From: Clostridiales bacterium
GTDB taxonomy: Bacteria; Bacillota; Clostridia; Christensenellales; Aristaeellaceae
Direction: 5' to 3'
Length of the DNA: 5,594 bases
Assembly (NCBI GenBank): GCA_019409045.1
Contig: DXVG01000132.1
Span: 1-5,594 of the forward strand
Positions 1-5,124 of the stretch are shown here, piece by piece (position 1 is the first letter of the stretch; every line of letters begins with the position of its first letter). The notes beneath the pieces were generated by a model. The model saw nothing but the letters and a program-made list of their open reading frames with translations. It made no database searches and was not told where the DNA came from. The position numbers and the translations under genes are program-made.

Positions 1-21
1 GGACGGGGAGGCGGGGGAACG

Positions 22-64
22 CCGGGCTCTGCCCGGACCCGCTCAAGAACCTGAGGTTCTTGAG
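22..64. repeat. Two tandem perfect hairpins upstream of the DUF362 gene
   Basis: Two adjacent inverted repeats are seen. The first is CCGGGC-TCT-GCCCGG (22-36). The second is CTCAAGAACC-TGA-GGTTCTTGAG (42-64), a perfect 10-bp stem on a three-base loop. Each is followed by a short C-rich tail (ACCCG, then AATCTCC) and neither by a T-tract, so a simple intrinsic terminator is unlikely. The tandem 'stem plus C-rich tail' layout resembles intergenic palindromic repeats that I recall from GC-rich gut Clostridia; that is recollection, not a search. An operator or leader structure for the downstream gene is the alternative. The inverted repeats are certain; the role is not known. Confidence 0.55.
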
Positions 65-95
65 AATCTCCCAGCGGAATGTGTGCGTGCGTTTT

Positions 96-101
96 GGAGG
101 G
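96..101 (+). promoter_or_regulatory. Ribosome binding site of the DUF362 gene
   Basis: GGAGGG lies 10 bases before ATG 112 and 4 bases before an in-frame GTG at 106. It falls downstream of the ATG at 79, so it rules out that more upstream start. It leaves either ATG 112 (preferred, because the protein then begins MAEVAIVRC) or GTG 106, which would add two residues. Confidence 0.6.
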
Positions 102-111
102 TGGTGTGCGT

Positions 112-1248
112 ATGGCGGAGGTCGCCATTGTGCGTTGTTCGGGGTATGAGCGGGTGGAGGCTGCGCTTCGGGAGGCCATCGAGTGCGTCGGTGGTCTGGA
201 TTGGGTCGTGCCCGGCATGAAGGTCGCGCTCAAGGTCAATCTCGTCTCCGGCGGCGCGCCGGACTCGGCCGTGGTGACCCATCCCGCGCTCGTCGCGGCG
301 CTCGCGCGGCTTTTGGTCGCTCGCGGCGCGCAGGTGCGCGTCGGCGACAGCCCCGGCGGCCTATACAGCGCCGCCTTCGTCTCCCGCGTCTACGCCGCCT
401 CCGGCATGGCCGCCGTCGAGCGGGAGGGCGCCGCGCTCAACCGCGATTTCTCTCAGCGCGAGGCCGCCTTTCCCGAGGGCAAGCTCCTGCGCGCCTTTCA
501 GTACACCGCCTGGCTGGACTGGGCCGACGCCGTCGTCAACGTCTGCAAGCTCAAGACGCACGGCATGATGGGCATGTCCTGCGCCGCCAAGAACCTCTTC
601 GGCGTCGTGCCCGGCACCGTCAAGCCCGAATACCACTTCCGCTATCCCGAGCCGCGCGATTTCGCGGACATGCTCGTCGATCTCGACGATTTCGTCCATC
701 CGCGCCTCAACATCTGCGATGCCATTGTCGGCATGGAGGGCAACGGCCCCACCGCGGGCACGCCGCGCGAGATCGGCGCGGTGCTCGCCTCGCCCAACCC
801 GCACGCGCTCGACCTCGCCTGCGCGCACATCATCGGCCTGCGCGCGCAGGAGGTGCCTACGCTCGTCGCCGCGCGGGAGCGGGGCTACATCCCCGAGGCT
901 GCGGAGGCGCTGGACATTGCGGGCGAGCTGTTCACCGTGCCGGACTATCGGCTGGTGGCGCGGCGCAGCTCTCTGGAGTTCACGCAGCCCATCCCCGGCC
1001 CGCTCGGCGCGCTGGCGGGCAGGGCCATGCGCCGCCTCATGCGCGCGCGGCCGGGGCTGTCTGCGCGCCTGTGCGTCGGCTGCGGCAAGTGCGCGCAGGT
1101 CTGTCCCGCGCACGCCATTCAGATGCGCCGGGGGCTTCCGCGCATTGACCGCGGCGCGTGCATCTGCTGTTTCTGCTGTCAGGAGTTTTGCCCCAGGGGC
1201 GCGATGCGCGTGCGGCGCACGGGCGTTGCGCGGCTGCTGGGCGGATGA
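112..1248 (+). CDS. DUF362 domain protein with C-terminal 2[4Fe-4S] ferredoxin module
   Basis: A 378-residue protein. The first ~300 residues fit DUF362, with the typical core NVCKLKTHGMMGMSCAAKNLFG around residues 143-164, followed by VVPG. The C-terminus holds two ferredoxin-type cluster motifs of form CxxCxxCxxxCP: CVGCGKCAQVCP from Cys321 and CICCFCCQEFCP from Cys350. The second motif has two extra cysteines. DUF362/4Fe-4S proteins are predicted cytosolic electron-transfer or redox proteins of anaerobes with no well-defined reaction, so no substrate is assigned. No signal peptide or membrane segment is visible. The start is ATG 112 (possibly GTG 106), set by the GGAGGG at 96-101. It sits just ahead of the ylxM promoter and is probably a separate transcription unit; no convincing promoter of its own is visible in the 78 bases upstream. 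The family call is firm; the function is open. Confidence 0.9.
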   Translation: MAEVAIVRCSGYERVEAALREAIECVGGLDWVVPGMKVALKVNLVSGGAPDSAVVTHPALVAALARLLVARGAQVRVGDSPGGLYSAAFVSRVYAASGMAAVEREGAALNRDFSQREAAFPEGKLLRAFQYTAWLDWADAVVNVCKLKTHGMMGMSCAAKNLFGVVPGTVKPEYHFRYPEPRDFADMLVDLDDFVHPRLNICDAIVGMEGNGPTAGTPREIGAVLASPNPHALDLACAHIIGLRAQEVPTLVAARERGYIPEAAEALDIAGELFTVPDYRLVARRSSLEFTQPIPGPLGALAGRAMRRLMRARPGLSARLCVGCGKCAQVCPAHAIQMRRGLPRIDRGACICCFCCQEFCPRGAMRVRRTGVARLLGG

Positions 1249-1252
1249 GCCA

Positions 1253-1276
1253 CTGTCAAAATAATTTACTTGACAG
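1253..1276. promoter_or_regulatory. Inverted repeat overlapping the -35 box, possible operator
   Basis: CTGTCAA (1253-1259) and TTGACAG (1270-1276) form a perfect 7-bp inverted repeat around a 10-base AT-rich spacer. The right half contains the -35 hexamer of the ylxM promoter. A third TTGACAG lies at 1321-1327, about 17 bases past the expected transcription start. A dimeric repressor could bind here, but since one half-site is nearly the -35 consensus, chance cannot be excluded. Confidence 0.3.
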
Positions 1277-1298
1277 GCGGCGGGGTTTCTGGTACAAT
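1270..1298 (+). promoter_or_regulatory. Sigma-A promoter of the ylxM-ffh operon
   Basis: The -35 box is TTGACA (1270-1275, perfect consensus). The -10 box is TACAAT (1293-1298, five of six matches to TATAAT), with exactly 17 bases between them. Transcription should start near 1304-1306, giving a leader of about 65 bases before ylxM. AT-rich sequence (AAAATAATTTAC) just upstream of the -35 box could act as an UP-like element. This is the only strong promoter I see in the window and it probably serves ylxM through trmD. Confidence 0.85.
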
Positions 1299-1326
1299 AC
1301 CCGCTGGCAAGGAAAATTGCTTGACA

Positions 1327-1346
1327 GCGCGCCCATGGCGGCGCGC
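1327..1346 (+). other. GC-rich hairpin in the ylxM leader
   Basis: GCGCGCC (1327-1333) pairs perfectly with GGCGCGC (1340-1346) across a six-base loop, about 13 bases before the ylxM ribosome binding site. There is no T-tract, so it is not a terminator. It may stabilise the 5' end or tune translation, but in such GC-rich DNA it could also be incidental. Confidence 0.35.
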
Positions 1347-1359
1347 GTCGCGCCGGACG

Positions 1360-1364
1360 GGAGG
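1360..1364 (+). promoter_or_regulatory. Ribosome binding site of ylxM
   Basis: GGAGG lies 7 bases before ATG 1372. It decides the start: the longer reading frame opening at TTG 1270 would begin on the -35 box itself, upstream of the transcript. Confidence 0.8.
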
Positions 1365-1371
1365 GACGCGC

Positions 1372-1698
1372 ATGGAGCCGCGCGTGGAGACTGCGTATCT
1401 GCTGGATTTCTACGGCGCGCTTCTGACGCCCCGGCGGCGGGAGATGATGCGCATGCGCTATGAGGAGGACATGTCCCTGTCCGAGATCGGCGAGCAGATG
1501 GGCGTATCGCGCCAGGCGGTGAGCGAGGGCATGCTCGCCGCGCGCAAAAAGCTCGAGGAGTACGAAAGCAAGCTCGGCCTTGTGCGGCGCTATCTTGCCA
1601 TCACCGCGGAGGCGGAGGCCTGCCTTGCGGCGCTGGACGCGGGCGACCGCGAGGGCGCGCGGCGGTATCTTGAGAACATATTGCGGATTGAGAGGTGA
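1372..1698 (+). CDS. ylxM: YlxM/UPF0122 family helix-turn-helix protein, SRP-associated
   Basis: A 108-residue protein of normal YlxM length (about 110). The N-terminus MEPRVETAYLLDFYGALLTP and the helix-turn-helix segment around residues 35-63 (MSLSEIGEQMGVSRQAVSEG followed by MLAARKKLE) are typical, resembling sigma-70 region 4. The following EEYESKLGL continues as a charged helix. YlxM is encoded next to ffh in many Bacillota and in streptococci has been linked to modulation of signal-recognition-particle assembly; it may also bind nucleic acid. It is the first gene of the operon and ends 5 bases before the ffh start, so the two are probably translationally coupled. The start is ATG 1372, with GGAGG 7 bases upstream. 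Confidence 0.92.
   Translation: MEPRVETAYLLDFYGALLTPRRREMMRMRYEEDMSLSEIGEQMGVSRQAVSEGMLAARKKLEEYESKLGLVRRYLAITAEAEACLAALDAGDREGARRYLENILRIER
1691..1698 (+). promoter_or_regulatory. Ribosome binding site of ffh
   Basis: AGAGGTGA overlaps the ylxM stop codon and ends 5 bases before GTG 1704. It favours GTG 1704 (protein begins MAFEGLTDKLQ, as in most Ffh proteins) over the GTG at 1695, which lies inside the site. Confidence 0.7.
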
Positions 1699-1703
1699 CG
1701 CGC

Positions 1704-3047
1704 GTGGCGTTCGAGGGTTTGACCGACAAACTGCAAAACGCGTTTAAGAAGCTCTCCGGCAAGGGGAAGCTCTCCGAGGCGGACGTCAAGGCCGCGATGC
1801 GGGAAGTGCGCCTTGCGCTTCTGGAGGCGGACGTCAACTTCACCGTCGTCAAGGATTTCATCAAGAAGGTCACCGAGCGCGCCGTGGGGCAGGAGATCCT
1901 CTCAAGCCTCACGCCTGCGCAGCAGGTGATCAAGATCGTAAACGACGAGCTGACACAGCTCATGGGCGGCACGAACGCCAAGCTCACCTATTCCCCGCAG
2001 CCGCCCACCATCTACATGCTCTGCGGCCTGCAGGGCGCGGGCAAGACCACCATGGCGGCCAAGCTGGGCAACCTCATCAAGAAGGGCGGCAAAAAGCCGC
2101 TGCTCGTCGCCTGCGACGTGTACCGCCCCGCGGCCATCAAGCAGCTGCAGGTGGTCGGCGGCCAGGTGGGCGTGGAGGTCTTTGAAAAGGGTCAGGGCGA
2201 CCCGGTGGAGATCGCGAAGGAGGCCGTGGAATACGCGCGCTATTACGGCCGCGACCCGGTCATCATCGACACCGCGGGCCGCCTGCACATCGACGAAAAG
2301 CTCATGGAGGAGCTGCGCAATATCCGCGCCACCGTCAACCCCAGGGAGATACTCCTCGTGGTCGACGCCATGACCGGCCAGGACGCCGTGACCGTGGCGG
2401 ACACCTTCAACAAGGAGCTGGGCGTGGACGGCGTGATCCTCACCAAGCTCGACGGCGACACCCGCGGCGGCGCGGCCATCTCCGTGCGCGCGGTCACGGG
2501 CAAGCCCATCAAGTTCTCCGGCATCGGCGAGAAGCTCACCGACATCGAGCCCTTCCACCCCGACCGCATGGCCTCGCGCATACTCGGCATGGGCGACGTG
2601 CTCAGCCTCATCGAGAAGGCGCAGGAGGGCTTTGACGAGGAAAAGGCCGTGGACATGGCGCGCAAGATGCGCACCAATTCCTTCACCCTCGAGGATTACC
2701 TCGATCAGCTTCGCCAGCTCTCGAAGATGGGCAGCGTCTCCGGCATGCTCAAGATGATCCCGGGCCTTGCCGGCAAGATCAAGGAGTCCGACATCGACGA
2801 GGAGAAGATGCAGAAGGCCCAGAAGAAGAACGAGGCCATCATACTCTCCATGACGCGCATGGAGCGCCGCAACCCGGACATACTCAACGCCGCGCGCAAG
2901 CGCCGCGTGGCCGCCGGAAGCGGCACCACCGTGCAGGATGTGAACCTGCTGCTCAAGCAGTTCGACCAGGCGCGGCAGATGATGAAGCAGATGATGGGCG
3001 GCGGCAAAAAGCGCATGCGCATGCCCTTTGGCAAATTCGGCAGGTAA
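1704..3047 (+). CDS. ffh: Signal recognition particle protein Ffh (SRP54 GTPase)
   Basis: A 447-residue protein, the usual Ffh length. With SRP RNA it binds signal sequences of nascent membrane and secretory proteins and delivers ribosomes to FtsY at the membrane. The N domain covers about residues 1-85. The G domain shows the P-loop GLQGAGKTT (108-116), DVYRPAAIKQL, DTAGR (189-193) and TKLDGD (247-252). The methionine-rich M domain (about 300-447) includes MLKMIPG, the SRP-RNA-binding stretch starting near residue 388 (RRNPDILNAARKRR, then VAAGSG), and a MMKQMMGGGKKRM tail. All key motifs are intact. The start is GTG 1704, 5 bases after the ylxM stop; an alternative GTG at 1695 would add three residues. 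ftsY is not next door, because the DUF362 gene occupies that place. Confidence 0.98.
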   Translation: MAFEGLTDKLQNAFKKLSGKGKLSEADVKAAMREVRLALLEADVNFTVVKDFIKKVTERAVGQEILSSLTPAQQVIKIVNDELTQLMGGTNAKLTYSPQPPTIYMLCGLQGAGKTTMAAKLGNLIKKGGKKPLLVACDVYRPAAIKQLQVVGGQVGVEVFEKGQGDPVEIAKEAVEYARYYGRDPVIIDTAGRLHIDEKLMEELRNIRATVNPREILLVVDAMTGQDAVTVADTFNKELGVDGVILTKLDGDTRGGAAISVRAVTGKPIKFSGIGEKLTDIEPFHPDRMASRILGMGDVLSLIEKAQEGFDEEKAVDMARKMRTNSFTLEDYLDQLRQLSKMGSVSGMLKMIPGLAGKIKESDIDEEKMQKAQKKNEAIILSMTRMERRNPDILNAARKRRVAAGSGTTVQDVNLLLKQFDQARQMMKQMMGGGKKRMRMPFGKFGR

Positions 3048-3062
3048 TCACGGTCTTTTCCG

Positions 3063-3076
3063 TATGATTATACAAT
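3063..3076 (+). promoter_or_regulatory. Possible -10 region of an internal promoter before rpsP
   Basis: The 60-base ffh-rpsP gap contains an AT-rich stretch with two overlapping -10-like hexamers, TATGAT (3063-3068) and TACAAT (3071-3076). No good -35 box lies at 16-18 bases from either. This would fit a weak or activator-dependent internal promoter for the ribosomal-protein part of the operon. A small ACGG-N6-CCGT stem (3050-3063) lies just before it. Confidence 0.3.
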
Positions 3077-3107
3077 ACACCATCGGTCTTTCAAGGAGGA
3101 AACACAC

Positions 3108-3347
3108 ATGGTCAAGATTCGTCTCAAGAGGATGGGCATGAAGAAGATGCCGTTCTACCGCCTGGTCGTCACCGACAGCCGCAACCCCCGTGACGGCCGC
3201 TTCATCGAGGAGATCGGCCACTACAACCCCCTCACCGACCCGATCGAGCTGAAAATCAACGAGGAGCGCGCGAAGTACTGGCTGGGCGTTGGCGCGCAGC
3301 CGACCGACACCGTGCGCGGCCTTCTGAAGAAAGGCGGAGTAATGTAA
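3108..3347 (+). CDS. rpsP: 30S ribosomal protein S16
   Basis: A 79-residue protein starting MVKIRLKRMGMKKMPFYRLVV, followed by TDSRNPRDGRFIEEIGHYNP, the diagnostic S16 signature. Length is normal for the short Bacillota form (about 80-90). S16 binds 16S rRNA early and stabilises the 5'/central domain of the small subunit. A strong AAGGAGG (3093-3099) lies 8 bases before the ATG, in keeping with high expression. The gene follows ffh by 60 bases and precedes khpA by 2 bases. The C-terminus LLKKGGVM doubles as the weak ribosome binding region of khpA. Confidence 0.98.
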   Translation: MVKIRLKRMGMKKMPFYRLVVTDSRNPRDGRFIEEIGHYNPLTDPIELKINEERAKYWLGVGAQPTDTVRGLLKKGGVM

Positions 3348-3349
3348 GC

Positions 3350-3577
3350 ATGGGTGAGCTGGTCAGGTATATCGCCCGTTCGCTGGTCGAGAAGCCGGAC
3401 GCCGTGGATGTGCGCGAAGTGGAAACCGCGGACAGCCTGGTCGTCGAGCTTCGCGTCGATCCGGACGACATGGGCAAGGTCATCGGCAAGCAGGGCAGGA
3501 TCGCCAAGGCCATCCGCACGGTGGTCAAGGCCGCGTCCGTGAACAGCCCCAAGCCGGTGTTTGTGGAGATCATCTGA
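3350..3577 (+). CDS. khpA: KH-domain RNA-binding protein KhpA (YlqC)
   Basis: A 75-residue protein consisting of a single KH domain. The GXXG loop is GKQG at residues 46-49, within GKVIGKQGRIAKAIRTVVKA (42-61). This matches the KhpA/YlqC family, small RNA chaperones that pair with KhpB/EloR and influence cell division and elongation in streptococci. The start ATG lies 2 bases after the rpsP stop. The upstream GGCGGAG (3333-3339, inside rpsP) is a modest Shine-Dalgarno, so coupling to rpsP translation is likely. In many relatives rimM follows closely; here 274 bases containing an inserted repeat separate them. Confidence 0.96.
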   Translation: MGELVRYIARSLVEKPDAVDVREVETADSLVVELRVDPDDMGKVIGKQGRIAKAIRTVVKAASVNSPKPVFVEII

Positions 3578-3585
3578 GGCGTACA

Positions 3586-3604
3586 GGGGCGGCCCAAGAG
3601 CCGC
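3586..3604. repeat. Left 19-bp direct repeat flanking element copy 1
   Basis: The 19 bases GGGGCGGCCCAAGAGCCGC recur exactly at 3806-3824, 220 bases downstream, so the pair brackets the element. With the next three bases this copy folds into an 8-bp stem (3586-3593 with 3600-3607, one G-T wobble, loop CCAAGA). Its 3' foot overlaps the first two bases of the element. It is best read as a duplicated hairpin target, but 19 bp is long for a target-site duplication. Confidence 0.75.
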
Positions 3605-3631
3605 TCCAGACCGCTGACAAAGCCCGCAAAC

Positions 3632-3675
3632 GCAAAAATCACTTCTGAAAGAAGAAAAGCGGAAGTGATTTTTGC
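3632..3675. other. Internal hairpin I of element copy 1
   Basis: GCAAAAATCACTTC (3632-3645) pairs perfectly with GAAGTGATTTTTGC (3662-3675). It extends by T-G and G-C pairs to 16 bp around a purine-rich loop. In copy 2 the extension is all Watson-Crick. Outside it, GCTGAC (3613-3618) can pair with GTCAGC (3683-3688), enclosing the hairpin in a longer structure. Confidence 0.8.
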
Positions 3676-3691
3676 TTCCTGCGTCAGCTTT

Positions 3692-3742
3692 GCCTGCAAA
3701 CTGCGGTCACTTACGTCCGGGTAAGCTCCCTTGTTTGCAGGC
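3692..3742. other. Internal hairpin II of element copy 1
   Basis: GCCTGCAAAC (3692-3701) pairs perfectly with GTTTGCAGGC (3733-3742). Inside the loop, CTTAC (3710-3714) can pair with GTAAG (3721-3725), giving a two-tier stem. Both arms are identical in copy 2 (5533-5542 and 5574-5583). Confidence 0.8.
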
Positions 3743-3805
3743 TCGCTTCCTTGTCTTGCGGGCTTTCTCAACGCTCTGGCAGTCTGTTGACTTTGTCAAC
3801 ATCCT

Positions 3806-3824
3806 GGGGCGGCCCAAGAGCCGC
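3806..3824. repeat. Right 19-bp direct repeat flanking element copy 1
   Basis: Exact second copy of the sequence at 3586-3604. If the element and one repeat were removed, khpA and rimM would be about 54 bases apart, a normal operon spacing. This supports insertion with duplication of this sequence. Confidence 0.75.
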
Positions 3825-3829
3825 CCTTT
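3806..3829 (+). terminator. GC-rich hairpin with short T run before rimM
   Basis: GGGGCGGC (3806-3813) pairs with GCCGCCCT (3820-3827) over the loop CCAAGA, seven Watson-Crick pairs plus a closing G-T, followed by only three T's (TTTGTC). It looks like a weak intrinsic terminator or attenuator in the rimM leader, 22 bases before ATG 3852. The short T run makes full termination doubtful, and rimM-trmD need read-through unless another promoter exists. Confidence 0.4.
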
Positions 3830-3851
3830 GTCATACATTCAGGAGGCACAT

Positions 3852-4376
3852 ATGGACAAGTACCTCGTCATCGGCGAGATCACAAAGCCGCAGGGCGTGC
3901 GCGGCGAGGTCAAGCTGCGCCCCATCACCTGCGACCCCGGGCGCTTTGACGCTCTGACGCTGGCGTACCTGCGCCGCGGGGAGGACTATCTTCCCGTGCG
4001 CCTCAGCGTCAACCGCCGCGCGCAGGACGCTGTCTACCTGTCCGTGGAGGGCGTGGACGACCGTGACGCGGCCGAGAAGCTGCGCGGGGAGCTGCTCTAC
4101 ATCGACCGCGCGCACGCGGTGGAGCTGGACGAGGACACAAATTTCCTCTGTGACCTGATCGGCCTGCGCGGCGTGGACGACGAGGGAGGCGACTGGGGCG
4201 TTCTGCGCGATGTGCTCCAGCCCGGCGGCAATGACGTGTACGTCTTTGAGGGCGAGCGCGGCCAGGTGCTGGTGCCCGCGCTCAAGAGCGTGGTCAAAAA
4301 GGTCGATCTGGAGGCGGGCGTGATGCTGCTTGTGGCCGCGCGGCTCAGGGAAGTGGCGGTGCTGGATGCGGATTAA
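3852..4376 (+). CDS. rimM: Ribosome maturation factor RimM
   Basis: A 174-residue protein of usual RimM length. RimM binds S19 and the 16S rRNA head region and assists 30S assembly; it is dispensable but slow-growth-inducing when absent in E. coli. The N-terminal RimM barrel (about 1-85) begins MDKYLVIGEITKPQGVRGEV, followed by KLRPIT. The C-terminal PRC-barrel (about 95-165) shows CDLIGLRGV, LQPGGNDVYVFE and QVLVPALKSVVKKVDLEAG. The start ATG 3852 is set by AGGAGG at 3841-3846. A longer in-frame opening to 3672 would begin inside the inserted repeat and is rejected. The 3' end overlaps trmD by 11 bases, so the two are translationally coupled. Confidence 0.97.
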   Translation: MDKYLVIGEITKPQGVRGEVKLRPITCDPGRFDALTLAYLRRGEDYLPVRLSVNRRAQDAVYLSVEGVDDRDAAEKLRGELLYIDRAHAVELDEDTNFLCDLIGLRGVDDEGGDWGVLRDVLQPGGNDVYVFEGERGQVLVPALKSVVKKVDLEAGVMLLVAARLREVAVLDAD

Positions 4377-5124
4377 GGTTCTGACCATCTTCCCGGAGAT
4401 GGTGCGCACCGCGCTGAACGAGTCCATCGTCGGCCGGGCGCTGGAAAAGGGGCTGCTTGAGGTCGAGTGCATCGACATACGCGCCTATTCCCAAAACAAG
4501 CACAAAAACACCGACGACTACCCCTTCGGCGGCGGCGCGGGCATGGTGATGCTCGCCCAGCCCATCGTGGACGCCTGCGAGGCCAACGCCGAGGAAAACC
4601 AGCGGCGCATCTACCTGTCCCCGCGCGGCCGCACGCTGACGCAGAAGGTGGTGGAGGAGCTCTCCCGCGAGGCGGAGATCATGCTCCTGTGCGGGCACTA
4701 CGAGGGCGTGGACGAGCGTGCGCTGGAGATGTGCTTTCCCGAGGAGCTCTCCATCGGCGATTATGTGCTCACCGGCGGGGAGACGGCCGCGCTGGTGGTC
4801 ATCGACGCGGTCTCGCGGCTCATCCCCGGCGTGCTGGGAAGCGACGAAAGCGCCGCCGACGAGAGCTTCACCACCGGCCTTCTGGAGTACCCGCAGTACA
4901 CCCGCCCCCGCGAGTTCCGCGGCCGCGAGGTGCCCGAGGTGCTCTTAAACGGCAACCACGCCCACATCCGCCGCTGGCGGCGCGAGCAGGCGCTGCGCCT
5001 CACCCGCAGCCGCAGGCCGGAGCTTATCCAGAGCGCCGCGCTGGACGATTCCGACCGCGCGCTTCTGCGCGCGCTGGAGGAGCGGGAGGCGTCCGAGGCC
5101 CCGGAGGGCGGGCGTCTGCCATGA
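4366..5124 (+). CDS. trmD: tRNA (guanine-37-N1)-methyltransferase TrmD
   Basis: A 252-residue SPOUT-class (trefoil-knot) enzyme that uses S-adenosylmethionine to make m1G37 next to the anticodon, preventing +1 frameshifting; it is normally essential. Visible motifs are MRIKVLTIFPEM at the start, DYPFGGGAGMVM (51-62), YLSPRGRTL (83-91), LLCGHYEGVDERA (107-119), IGDYVLTGGETAALVVIDAV (130-149), GLLEYPQYTRP (171-181) and VLLNGNHAHIRRWR (192-205). All expected conserved blocks are present. The start ATG 4366 lies within the end of rimM and has only a weak upstream AGGGAAG, so it relies on coupling. A longer opening at 4330 would add twelve residues unlike the family. The stop overlaps the next gene's ATG (ATGA). 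Confidence 0.98.
   Translation: MRIKVLTIFPEMVRTALNESIVGRALEKGLLEVECIDIRAYSQNKHKNTDDYPFGGGAGMVMLAQPIVDACEANAEENQRRIYLSPRGRTLTQKVVEELSREAEIMLLCGHYEGVDERALEMCFPEELSIGDYVLTGGETAALVVIDAVSRLIPGVLGSDESAADESFTTGLLEYPQYTRPREFRGREVPEVLLNGNHAHIRRWRREQALRLTRSRRPELIQSAALDDSDRALLRALEEREASEAPEGGRLP

Larger units (their letters stand above)
3606..3807. mobile_element. MITE-like structured repeat, copy 1 (between khpA and rimM)
   Basis: A roughly 200-bp non-coding element fills most of the khpA-rimM gap. Its first 148 bases match 5447-5594 at 139 positions with no gaps. The left end (3606-3629, starting CCAGACCGCTGACAAAG) is an inverted repeat of 3756-3779 at 21 of 24 positions. A second, shorter match to the left end, CTTTGTCAACATCCTGG, occurs at 3791-3807, so the true right edge is either 3779 or about 3805-3807. 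Between the ends lie two strong hairpins. The 19-bp direct repeat outside it looks like a target duplication. No transposase or credible ORF lies within, so a non-autonomous element moved in trans is inferred. Alternatives are a palindrome-associated IS200/IS605-type derivative or a dispersed structured RNA. The repeat itself is certain; its class is inferred. Confidence 0.75.

Noticed and set aside
361..1113. Long antisense open frame under the DUF362 gene (likewise 1902-2558 under ffh and 3831-4478 under rimM)
   Set aside because: These are shadow frames expected from high-GC third positions. Their composition is dominated by Ala, Arg, His and Asp without domain motifs.
1321..1349. Second TTGACA as another -35 box
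   Set aside because: No -10-like hexamer exists 16-18 bases downstream; the sequence there is GCGCGCGTCG.
1270..1371. N-terminal extension of ylxM starting at TTG 1270
   Set aside because: The TTG is the first half of the -35 hexamer, upstream of the transcript start. GGAGG before ATG 1372 gives the normal family length.
3256..3771. Minus-strand open frame across khpA and element copy 1, with a similar peptide (LTQEAKITSA...SEVIFAF) in the minus-strand frame 4761-5540
   Set aside because: The shared peptide only reflects the DNA repeat. Most base differences between copies change the amino acid, and the frames run into unrelated antisense sequence of khpA and trmD.
3606..3807. Group IIC intron at a terminator-like hairpin
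   Set aside because: The position downstream of a hairpin fits, but ~200 bases is too short, no domain V-like catalytic hairpin was recognised, and introns do not create a 19-bp direct repeat.
3586..3824. CRISPR array
   Set aside because: Only two copies of the 19-bp repeat, 220 bases apart, with a structured repeat in between rather than regular spacers.
3672..3851. Sixty-residue N-terminal extension of rimM
   Set aside because: It would begin inside the inserted repeat and has no family resemblance. AGGAGG at 3841-3846 and MDKYLVIGEITKPQG mark ATG 3852.
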